Shown: in pieces, positions 1 through 5,779 of the stretch
Numbering within the stretch: the stretch's first letter is position 1
How the letters are laid out: the number at the start of each line of letters is the position of its first letter
NCBI GenBank assembly: GCA_964437505.1
Contig: CAYTGU010000006.1
Coordinates: forward strand, 16,881-80,880
Reading direction: 5' to 3'
Source: JAHJDO01 sp964437505
GTDB taxonomy: Bacteria > JAHJDO01
Length of the DNA: 64,000 nucleotides
Notes under the pieces: model-generated
Database searches by the model: none
What the model was told of the DNA's origin: nothing
The model's input: only the letters and a program-made list of their open reading frames with translations
Made by a program: the position numbers and the translations under genes

Positions 1-518
1 GGCTATTTATACTATACAAGATTATCCGAAAGACACGAAAAGGAGCGTATTATTCAGATAAGCTTAAGTTGTATATTCCAGTTGTTGGGCCATTGATTAG
101 AAAAACAGCTGTTGGGAGATTTTCAAGGACATTTGCCACGCTGATCGGAAGCGGAGTTCCGATACTTCAAGCACTTACAATCGTAAAAGAAACATCAGGT
201 AATGAAGTAATATCTCAATCAATGGTGGCTGTTCATGATAGTATCAGAGAAGGAGAATCAATAGCAGGACCACTTCAAGCAAGTGGAATATTCCCCCCAC
301 TGGTTATTAATATGGTGGATGTTGGTGAAGAAACAGGAGCATTAGATAAGATGCTGCTTAAAGTCGCAGAAGCATATGATCAAGAAGTAGATGCTGCAGT
401 AGTAGCTTTGACAAGTATAATAGAACCAATTATGATTGTAGGCATGGGGGTTGTCGTCGGGTTCATAGTTATTGCGTTATTCTTACCGTTAATTAAGCTG
501 GCTACAGCGATTGTATAA
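1..518 (+). CDS. Type II secretion / type IV pilus platform protein GspF/PilC (C-terminal part)
   Basis: The reading frame is open from the left edge (codons begin at base 3) and stops with TAA at 516-518, so only the C-terminal ~170 residues are visible. They match the inner-membrane platform protein GspF/PilC, which couples the assembly ATPase to pseudopilus growth. The stretch GRFSRTFATLIGSGVPI is the signature start of the second T2SF helical domain, and a last hydrophobic segment ends the protein, as usual for the family. An in-frame TTG at 69 is not a credible start because homologous residues continue upstream of it. The pseudopilin genes about 2.6 kb downstream support a secretion/pilus cluster. 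Whether it is a true T2SS or a T4P cannot be told from this piece. Confidence 0.9.
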   Translation, partial: LFILYKIIRKTRKGAYYSDKLKLYIPVVGPLIRKTAVGRFSRTFATLIGSGVPILQALTIVKETSGNEVISQSMVAVHDSIREGESIAGPLQASGIFPPLVINMVDVGEETGALDKMLLKVAEAYDQEVDAAVVALTSIIEPIMIVGMGVVVGFIVIALFLPLIKLATAIV

Positions 519-525
519 TGTAATA

Positions 526-596
526 GGGTTCAAAATATTGAACCCCTACAAAACAGGCATCAAAATCTATCTGTAGGGGCACAATATCTTGTGCCC
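526..596. repeat. Paired palindromic repeat (REPIN-like doublet)
   Basis: Two hairpins lie back to back between the GspF end and the regulator gene. The first pairs GGGTTCAA (526-533) with TTGAACCC (538-545). The second pairs GGGCACAA (577-584) with TTGTGCCC (589-596). The inner flanks are also complementary: CCCCTACA (543-550) and TGTAGGGG (572-579), so the doublet can fold into one long structure or two short ones. There is no long T-run after either stem, so a simple terminator is unlikely. The motif CTGTAGGGG plus a variable palindrome recurs inside the next gene at 1770. Confidence 0.75.
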
Positions 597-609
597 TTTA
601 GAAAATATT

Positions 610-1971
610 ATGAATCCAAAAATTTTAGTTGTAGATGATGAACTAAATATGCGAAAGACCCTTTCTGGTATTCTTCTTCAGCAGGGCTATGATGTTAAAG
701 TATGCGGGGATGGGAAAAAAGCTATAGAAATTTTAGATACCGAGCAATTCAATTTAATAATCACTGACATAAAGATGCCTCATATGGATGGAATGGCAAT
801 ATTGTCTCTCCTCAGAAAGAAGAACATAGAAATACCTGTTATAATTATTACAGGGCATGCCACAGTGGATTCAGCAATTGATGCAGTAAAGCTTGGAGCT
901 TATGATTATATAAGAAAACCATACATGCCGGAGGAAATTCTTTTCTCTGTGCATAGAGCGGTAGAGCGTGAAAAACTGATAAGTGAAAATTTATATCTAC
1001 ATAATCAGCTGAAAGGAAAATTTCGCTTTAAAGGATTAATAGGGAATAATAAGAAAATGCAGGATGTCTATCGACTGGCGCAAAAGGTCTCTAAAAGCAA
1101 TGCTGCTATACTTATAAGGGGAGAGAGCGGGACAGGCAAAGAGTTGATAGCTAACGCAATTCACTATAACAGTCAGCGTAAAAATAATAAGTTTCTTGCT
1201 ATAAATTGCGGAGCTTTACCCGAGAACCTGTTGGAGAGCGAACTATTTGGCCATAAGAAAGGCGCGTTTACAGGCGCTATAAGTAGTAGAAAAGGAATAT
1301 TTGAGGTAGCTGATAAAGGAACTATCTTTCTTGATGAAATAGGGGATCTTTCTTTAACTACGCAGATGAAATTATTGCGCGTTCTTCAGGATGGAGAATT
1401 TAGGGAAGTGGGAGGAACTCGGCAAATTAAGGTTGATGTGAGAATCATAAGCGCAACTAACAAGAATTTAGAAGATCGTATAAAGCAAGGTTTGTTCAGA
1501 GAGGATTTATATTATAGGATAAATGTAATTGCTATTGATCTGCCTCCACTCAGGGAGAGGAAAGACGATATAGCTCTTTTGGTAAAGCATTTTTTAGAAA
1601 AGTATAATCCATTAAAATCTAAGGGGGGCACAGCTAAACGAATTTCCTCTGAAGCCATGAGTTTGCTAATAAACTTTGACTGGCCGGGCAATGTTAGAGA
1701 ACTGGAAAATATAATTGAACGCGCAGTAGCATTGCAGGAAGGCCCATGTATTCTTCCTGAGGATTTGCCTGTAGGGGTAGGTTTTCAACCTGCCCACATC
1801 CCAGCAGTTACAGGAGAGAATTTTCATGAAGCGCGAACTGTCTTCGAAAAGAATTTTTTAATCAATATATTAAAAAAAACTAATAGAAATATATCCCTTG
1901 CCTCAAAGAAAGCTGGCATAAGCAGACGCCATTTCTATGAGAAGATGAAATTATATGGAATCAAAAGATAA
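610..1971 (+). CDS. Sigma-54-dependent response regulator (NtrC/PilR type)
   Basis: 453-residue cytoplasmic transcription activator. Domains in order: receiver (residues ~4-115, phospho-acceptor Asp53 in TDIKMPH, conserved Lys in YIRKPY), AAA+ sigma-54 activation domain (~140-380, Walker A GESGTGKE, sigma-54-contacting GAFTGA loop, Walker B FLDEIGDL), and a Fis-type helix-turn-helix at the C terminus (~410-453). I chose ATG 610 because the protein then begins MNPKILVVDD, normal for receivers; an upstream TTG at 589 lies inside the hairpin repeat. It overlaps the next gene, a histidine kinase, by 17 bases, and a sigma-54 promoter stands before the pseudopilin genes, so a PilR-like role is inferred. 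A hairpin repeat at 1770-1797 encodes part of the linker between AAA+ and HTH. Confidence 0.93.
   Translation: MNPKILVVDDELNMRKTLSGILLQQGYDVKVCGDGKKAIEILDTEQFNLIITDIKMPHMDGMAILSLLRKKNIEIPVIIITGHATVDSAIDAVKLGAYDYIRKPYMPEEILFSVHRAVEREKLISENLYLHNQLKGKFRFKGLIGNNKKMQDVYRLAQKVSKSNAAILIRGESGTGKELIANAIHYNSQRKNNKFLAINCGALPENLLESELFGHKKGAFTGAISSRKGIFEVADKGTIFLDEIGDLSLTTQMKLLRVLQDGEFREVGGTRQIKVDVRIISATNKNLEDRIKQGLFREDLYYRINVIAIDLPPLRERKDDIALLVKHFLEKYNPLKSKGGTAKRISSEAMSLLINFDWPGNVRELENIIERAVALQEGPCILPEDLPVGVGFQPAHIPAVTGENFHEARTVFEKNFLINILKKTNRNISLASKKAGISRRHFYEKMKLYGIKR
1770..1797 (+). repeat. Palindromic repeat inside the regulator coding sequence
   Basis: The sequence has arms GGGTAGGTT (1775-1783) and AACCTGCCC (1787-1795), one G-T wobble, and is preceded by CTGTAGGGG as in the doublet at 572. 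It is in frame and encodes about eight linker residues (VGVGFQPA) between the AAA+ and DNA-binding domains. The shared flank with the upstream intergenic copy suggests an insertion tolerated by the protein. Confidence 0.6.
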
Positions 1972-3088
1972 AGCATTTTCTCTGTTTTCACAAATTGCAT
2001 ATCTATTTATATTAACCGGGTTAGCTGTTTTTCTTATATACGTTGCTGTGATTGTATGGAAAGCTCCCATTCTTCGACACAGGGATTTTTTTATTGCAAT
2101 TATCTTCTTTTCTCTGGGCTTGATTACCTTTGCCTACATATGGAAGATTATTCTTCAGCCGATATATAAGGGATTACGGACTACAGCTTTGAACAGTGGG
2201 TTTAAACCCACTGTTCAGGACAATAGCCTGCAACCACTTATTAGCTCAAGGGAACAACTTAAAAAATGGTCTCAGGAATTGGAAAAAAGAGTAGAGGAGA
2301 GAACAGCAGAGCTAAAGAAACTCAATAAGGAATTACTTGATACAGAGTTTGAGCTTATGGAAAGAGACAAGCTCTCTTCGATGGGAGAGATATCGGCAAA
2401 ACTGGCGCATGAAATCAAGAATCCTCTGGCAATTATTAATAATGCGGCGTTTTTTCTCAAAAATGTCTTTAAGAAACCTGATCCTGAAGTATCAGAGCAA
2501 GTTGGAATTCTTTTTCAGGAAACAGATCGTATTAATAGGCTTATTGCTGATTTACTTCAGTTTTCCAGAATTTCGGTATCCAAGGATAAGGATGTGGACA
2601 TGATTGATGTTAATGTGGTGCTTGATAATGCTATCATGTCTTTTGAATCTGTAGTGGCTGTCCTTACAATAGAGAAAAAATACGCTATAAGATTACCAAA
2701 AGTAAGAGCCAATTCGGATCAGTTGAAACAGGTATTTTTGAATATAATTTCCAATGCTTATCAAGCTATGGAAAGCAGAGGACAGAGCACAGATGGCAGA
2801 CTTACGGTACATACAGATGTTATAGAAGAGGCAGAAATAAAAATTATTTTCACTGATACAGGTTGCGGGATTGCGCCTGAGAATTTGCAGGAAATATTTA
2901 CACCGTTTTTTTCGACAAAAGAGCCGGGAAAGGGGACAGGACTTGGTCTTTACATCTGTAAGTCCTTAATAAAAAGTCTTAATGGAGATATCTCTGTTCA
3001 ATCTGAAGTTGGAAAGGGAACTAGTTTTACCGTTAGTTTGCCAGTGAGAAAAACCGCACACACTTGGAAGGGAAAAGCACAAACTTAG
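1955..3088 (+). CDS. Membrane sensor histidine kinase (NtrB/PilS-like partner)
   Basis: 377 residues. Two N-terminal membrane segments (~12-35 and ~43-65) flank a very short loop, so the sensor has almost no periplasmic domain. A coiled-coil linker follows (~95-135), then the dimerisation/phosphoacceptor domain with His152 in AHEIKNPL, and a HATPase domain with N box (NIISNAYQAM), G1 (DTGCGI) and G2 (GKGTGLGLYI). No HAMP or receiver domain is evident. The start ATG overlaps the end of the response regulator gene, indicating translational coupling and a cognate pair. A perfect palindrome at 2190-2217 encodes part of the linker. The signal sensed is unknown; envelope or pilin state is a guess from PilS. 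Confidence 0.9.
   Translation: MESKDKAFSLFSQIAYLFILTGLAVFLIYVAVIVWKAPILRHRDFFIAIIFFSLGLITFAYIWKIILQPIYKGLRTTALNSGFKPTVQDNSLQPLISSREQLKKWSQELEKRVEERTAELKKLNKELLDTEFELMERDKLSSMGEISAKLAHEIKNPLAIINNAAFFLKNVFKKPDPEVSEQVGILFQETDRINRLIADLLQFSRISVSKDKDVDMIDVNVVLDNAIMSFESVVAVLTIEKKYAIRLPKVRANSDQLKQVFLNIISNAYQAMESRGQSTDGRLTVHTDVIEEAEIKIIFTDTGCGIAPENLQEIFTPFFSTKEPGKGTGLGLYICKSLIKSLNGDISVQSEVGKGTSFTVSLPVRKTAHTWKGKAQT
2190..2217. repeat. 28-bp perfect palindrome inside the histidine kinase gene
   Basis: Arms TGAACAGTGGGTTT and AAACCCACTGTTCA are fully self-complementary with no spacer. The element is in frame and encodes roughly residues 79-88 in the segment between the last membrane helix and the coiled coil. 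It is of the same general kind as the hairpins at 526-596 and 1770-1797 but has a different core. It could be a domesticated mobile palindrome or, less likely, a regulator binding site. Confidence 0.8.
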
Positions 3089-3112
3089 GATTAAGTAGTA
3101 AGGATTAGGGGG

Positions 3113-3130
3113 TTGGCATAAATGTTGCTT
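3113..3130 (+). promoter_or_regulatory. Sigma-54 promoter of the pseudopilin operon
   Basis: The sequence TTGGCATAAATGTTGC has the invariant GG (3115-3116) and GC (3127-3128) separated by exactly ten bases, matching the sigma-54 -24/-12 consensus. The predicted start of transcription, near 3140, leaves about 20 bases of leader before the ATG at 3161, enough for the AGGGAGGT ribosome site. It follows directly after a sigma-54 activator and its kinase. Confidence 0.8.
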
Positions 3131-3160
3131 TATAGTAATATAGAAGAAAGGGAGGTGGAA

Positions 3161-3508
3161 ATGAAATTTAAAAAAGGATTTACACTTATTGAGCTTTTGG
3201 TTGTAATAGCGATTATTACATTGCTTGCTTCAATAGCAGTGCCCAATTATCTTAAACAGCTTGAGAAGACCAAGGTTGGAAAGGCAACAGCAGACATAAT
3301 GCTCTTGAGAAAAAGCGTTGACTTGTTCAGAGCTAATCATGAAGGAACCCTTCCTGAGAGTCTTGGTGTTCTTGTGTCGGAGAAATATCTAAGCAAAGCA
3401 GTTCCTACTGATCCATGGGGAGGAAGCTATTCATATGTATCAACAGCCAGCAGTTACACAATAACTGATGGAAGCAGTAAGGGCATATCAGAGACGATTA
3501 ATTTTTAA
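3161..3508 (+). CDS. Major pseudopilin, GspG-like
   Basis: 115-residue prepilin. The leader MKFKKG ends in Gly and is followed by the class III motif FTLIELLVVIAIITLLASIAV, abbreviated here to FTLIELLVV, with Glu at +5 and the usual hydrophobic helix. The C-terminal part contains DPWGGSYSY, the conserved Asp-Pro-Trp-Gly segment of GspG-family calcium-loop pseudopilins. I chose ATG 3161 because it has an AGGGAGGT ribosome site; the longer frame from TTG 3122 would overlap the predicted sigma-54 promoter. First gene of the pseudopilin run and probably the main fibre subunit, processed by a prepilin peptidase not present in this window. Confidence 0.9.
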   Translation: MKFKKGFTLIELLVVIAIITLLASIAVPNYLKQLEKTKVGKATADIMLLRKSVDLFRANHEGTLPESLGVLVSEKYLSKAVPTDPWGGSYSYVSTASSYTITDGSSKGISETINF

Positions 3509-3519
3509 AGGAGGAGAAG

Positions 3520-4017
3520 ATGAGGAAAAGGACAGGATTTACACTTATTGAGCTTCTGGTCGTAATAGGCATCATTGTGCTTCTTGCAGGTATTGTAATG
3601 CCTAACTTCATGAAGCAGATTGACAAGGCGAAGAAAACACGCGCAAGAGCGGACATTCACAGTGTTGAGAACGCTTTGGCAATGTATCAGACTGATTGGG
3701 GAACATATCCAGGTGATGGCATAGTAAATAGTGGAAGTGCAGATTTATCTGGTGATCCAGATGATAATATTACTGGAGCTGGTGAATTAAAAGATATGTT
3801 ACAAACAGCTGGGACAAATGGACGCGGACCATATCTTTCAAAGGATATTCCAAATGATCCTTATGGGACAGTATATAAATATAGAGCTTCGGGAGGCACT
3901 TCAACTGATTATACTAATCCGCTTAAAGAACGCAGTTATGACCTCTGGTCGTATGGTAAGGATAAGGCTGATGGCGGGGACGATGACATAGCGTGTTGGG
4001 ATACTGGGACAAACTAA
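3520..4017 (+). CDS. Second GspG-like pseudopilin
   Basis: 165 residues beginning MRKRTG then FTLIELLVVIGIIVLL, a standard prepilin leader with Gly at -1 and Glu at +5. The C-terminal region keeps the GspG pattern (TDWGTYPGDG, then NDPYGTVYKY) and ends with the SYDLWSYGKDKADGGDDDI segment typical of major pseudopilins with a calcium site. It has AAGGAGGAG just before the ATG and lies 11 bases after the first copy, so the two GspG-like genes are probably a tandem duplication that has since diverged. Either could be the dominant pilin. Confidence 0.9.
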   Translation: MRKRTGFTLIELLVVIGIIVLLAGIVMPNFMKQIDKAKKTRARADIHSVENALAMYQTDWGTYPGDGIVNSGSADLSGDPDDNITGAGELKDMLQTAGTNGRGPYLSKDIPNDPYGTVYKYRASGGTSTDYTNPLKERSYDLWSYGKDKADGGDDDIACWDTGTN

Positions 4018-4019
4018 GA

Positions 4020-4586
4020 ATGAAGACGACAGACGACAGACCACAGACGACAGACCACGGTAAAAAACTATGGTCTAAAGTAGGTTTCACCGCTGTTGAG
4101 CTTATGATAGTGCTTGCAATCATGGGTATTATGCTTGTTGCAGCAGTACCATCATTTGTCCAATTCACAAGAAATTCCAGGATTAAGAGCGGAGCGCAGA
4201 TGGTTGTTTCCGCTCTTAGAACTGCGCGCAGTTATGCAATAACAAAAAGAAAAAACTGCATGGTCATTGTAGATACCACAATGAATGCAGTAAAGATCTA
4301 TGAGAACGATACAGGAACACTGAGTAACTGGAAAGTAATGCCAAAGACGATTGTAATTAGTCATGAAATTTCATCCGGATATCATCTTAATGTACCGTAT
4401 CCTGACGATTCAGCGGCGGCAAGTGGAAGTTATACGTCAAAACCTACAGTCAAATTCAAACCAACAGGAGGAGCGACTATTGGTGGCACAATTCAGGTTA
4501 GTGATGACGATAAGACAAATCCTGATACATCCTATATTACATGGACAAACATTACAGGTCGTGTGAGGACATCGCGTACGCCATGA
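4020..4586 (+). CDS. Minor pseudopilin, GspH-like, with a repeat-encoded leader
   Basis: 188 residues. The prepilin motif VG-FTAVELMIVLAIMG is followed by a GspH/FimT-type domain (SFVQFTRNSRIKSGAQMV, then ALRTARSYAITKR), as in minor pseudopilins of the tip. The leader is about 22 residues instead of the usual 6-8 and is encoded by a GACGACA-type repeat (4025-4080), reading KTTDDRPQTTDHG. ATG 4020 lies 2 bases after the previous stop with no clear ribosome site, so translation may be coupled. An alternative start at 3993 would overlap the upstream gene. Confidence 0.85.
   Translation: MKTTDDRPQTTDHGKKLWSKVGFTAVELMIVLAIMGIMLVAAVPSFVQFTRNSRIKSGAQMVVSALRTARSYAITKRKNCMVIVDTTMNAVKIYENDTGTLSNWKVMPKTIVISHEISSGYHLNVPYPDDSAAASGSYTSKPTVKFKPTGGATIGGTIQVSDDDKTNPDTSYITWTNITGRVRTSRTP
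4025..4080 (+). repeat. GACGACAGACCACA-type low-complexity repeat, copy 1
   Basis: Tandem units of GACGACA and GACCACA are followed by GGTAAAAAACTATGGTCTAAA. A very similar block, including the AAAAAAC-ATGGTC part, lies at 5066-5130. The copy is wholly inside the start of the GspH-like gene and encodes its leader peptide. Confidence 0.8.
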
Positions 4587-4602
4587 TAAGGGGACATAAA
4601 GA

Positions 4603-5058
4603 ATGTTTAGGATTTTGAGAATTAGAATTTTGAATTTGTTTCGGATTTGCTCTACTCGCGCTTTCAGCCTTCTTGAACTTGTTATTTCAATGGCTATTCT
4701 GTCTATCGCGCTTCTCGGACTTATTCAAATGTTCCCTGTAGGTCTCAGGGCAAGCAAGCATGCAGGAGACTACACAATGATGACATTTCTTGGTCAGCAA
4801 AAAATGAGTGATATTGAGCAGAATAAATATGAAGATAATGAGTATATGAATGCCAATGATGTTAGTGATATTGATACGTCTTCGTCCTTGACTACTTCAG
4901 ATCATTTTTTTGCTTCTCCAAATGAGAGTTTTTCATGGAGTTGCGTGGTTTCGACTCATAATGATATAGATAATTTGTATCACGCTACTTTAGCTATATA
5001 CTGTAATGATAGAGGCGATACCAGAATTGAGGAATTTGTAACGAGTTATGTTAAGTGA
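4603..5058 (+). CDS. Minor pseudopilin, GspI-like
   Basis: 151 residues. A basic leader MFRILRIRILNLFRICSTRA precedes FSLLELVISMAILSIALLGL, a prepilin N-terminus with Glu at +5 but Ala rather than Gly at -1. The rest resembles GspI/PilV-type minor pseudopilins by position and by the pattern of a short globular domain. The leader is encoded by A+T-rich GGATTTGAGAATTAGAAT-type low-complexity DNA like that between genes elsewhere in the window. AAGGGG precedes the ATG. It overlaps the next gene by 11 bases. Confidence 0.8.
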   Translation: MFRILRIRILNLFRICSTRAFSLLELVISMAILSIALLGLIQMFPVGLRASKHAGDYTMMTFLGQQKMSDIEQNKYEDNEYMNANDVSDIDTSSSLTTSDHFFASPNESFSWSCVVSTHNDIDNLYHATLAIYCNDRGDTRIEEFVTSYVK

Positions 5059-5779
5059 AATAAAAACAGACGACAGACGACAGACCACAGTAAAAAACCA
5101 TGGTCCATGGTCTATTGTCCATGGTCTAAAAGGTAGTTCTGCTTTCACATTGATCGAAATGATGATCACAACAGCAGTTTTGGCTTTATTGATAACAGGC
5201 ATTTATTCTGTTTTTAAAGGTGGTACCGATTCATGGACAAAGGGTAATGTAAGAATGGAGCGGTATCAGAACGCAAGAGCAATTCTGGGGATGATGTCAA
5301 GAGAGATCTCCTGCGCAATGGTTAATGAGGCGAGAAAGATATATATGCTGGGAATAAATGACGATGGCACTCGGATAAAAACAGGCAGTAGCAGGGATGA
5401 ACTGTTTTTTATTGCTCCTGTACACGAAACCAGTAGTTTGGGAACTGACGAGTCTGATATGTGTGAAATAGGCTACTGGACAAGAGGAGATACCGAGATT
5501 ATGCGCCATTATACAGCTTCATCTGTGGATTTTGTTTATAAAAGTGGAGATAATAGCGATTCGCTTGGCGTAAAAGCAACAGATCTTCAATTTTATTATT
5601 ACTATGACAATAATGATGCGGATTCTCAGGTAAACTGGGGTTCTAATGATTCGGATGCAGATACCTATTTATATACTTTGCCAAAAAAGATAACAATAGT
5701 TCTCAAAACAAGAGATGAAGAAGCGAGAGAAGATACTCAGACCTTTGAGACCACTGTATTTATGCCGGGAGCGGAATGA
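5048..5779 (+). CDS. Minor pseudopilin, GspJ-like, with a repeat-encoded leader
   Basis: 243 residues. The prepilin motif SSA-FTLIEMMITTAVLALL has Glu at +5 and Ala at -1, then a GspJ-type domain (FKGGTDSWTKGNVRMERYQNA, with the ARAILGMMSREI helix). The leader is ~32 residues long and is encoded by the GACGACA repeat at 5066-5130 (KTDDRRQTTVKNHGPWSIVHG). The start ATG lies inside the end of the GspI-like gene and the stop overlaps the GspK-like gene by 4 bases, so I, J and K are translationally coupled. Confidence 0.85.
   Translation: MLSEIKTDDRRQTTVKNHGPWSIVHGLKGSSAFTLIEMMITTAVLALLITGIYSVFKGGTDSWTKGNVRMERYQNARAILGMMSREISCAMVNEARKIYMLGINDDGTRIKTGSSRDELFFIAPVHETSSLGTDESDMCEIGYWTRGDTEIMRHYTASSVDFVYKSGDNSDSLGVKATDLQFYYYYDNNDADSQVNWGSNDSDADTYLYTLPKKITIVLKTRDEEAREDTQTFETTVFMPGAE
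5066..5130 (+). repeat. GACGACAGACCACA-type low-complexity repeat, copy 2
   Basis: CAGACGACAGACGACAGACC is followed by ACAGTAAAAAACCATGGTCC and more CATGGTCTATTGTC units. It shares both halves with copy 1 at 4025-4080. It encodes most of the leader peptide of the GspJ-like protein. Confidence 0.8.

Noticed and set aside
577..599. Terminator of gspF
   Set aside because: The stem is followed by only TTTA and belongs to a paired repeat; kept as repeat.
2782..2815. GGACAGAGCACAGATGGCAG in the histidine kinase as another repeat copy
   Set aside because: Similar in flavour to the GACAGA family, but too short and degenerate to claim.
3923..4168. Minus-strand frame with hydrophobic VVCGLSSVVF
   Set aside because: It is the reverse reading of the GACGACA repeat inside gspH, not a gene.
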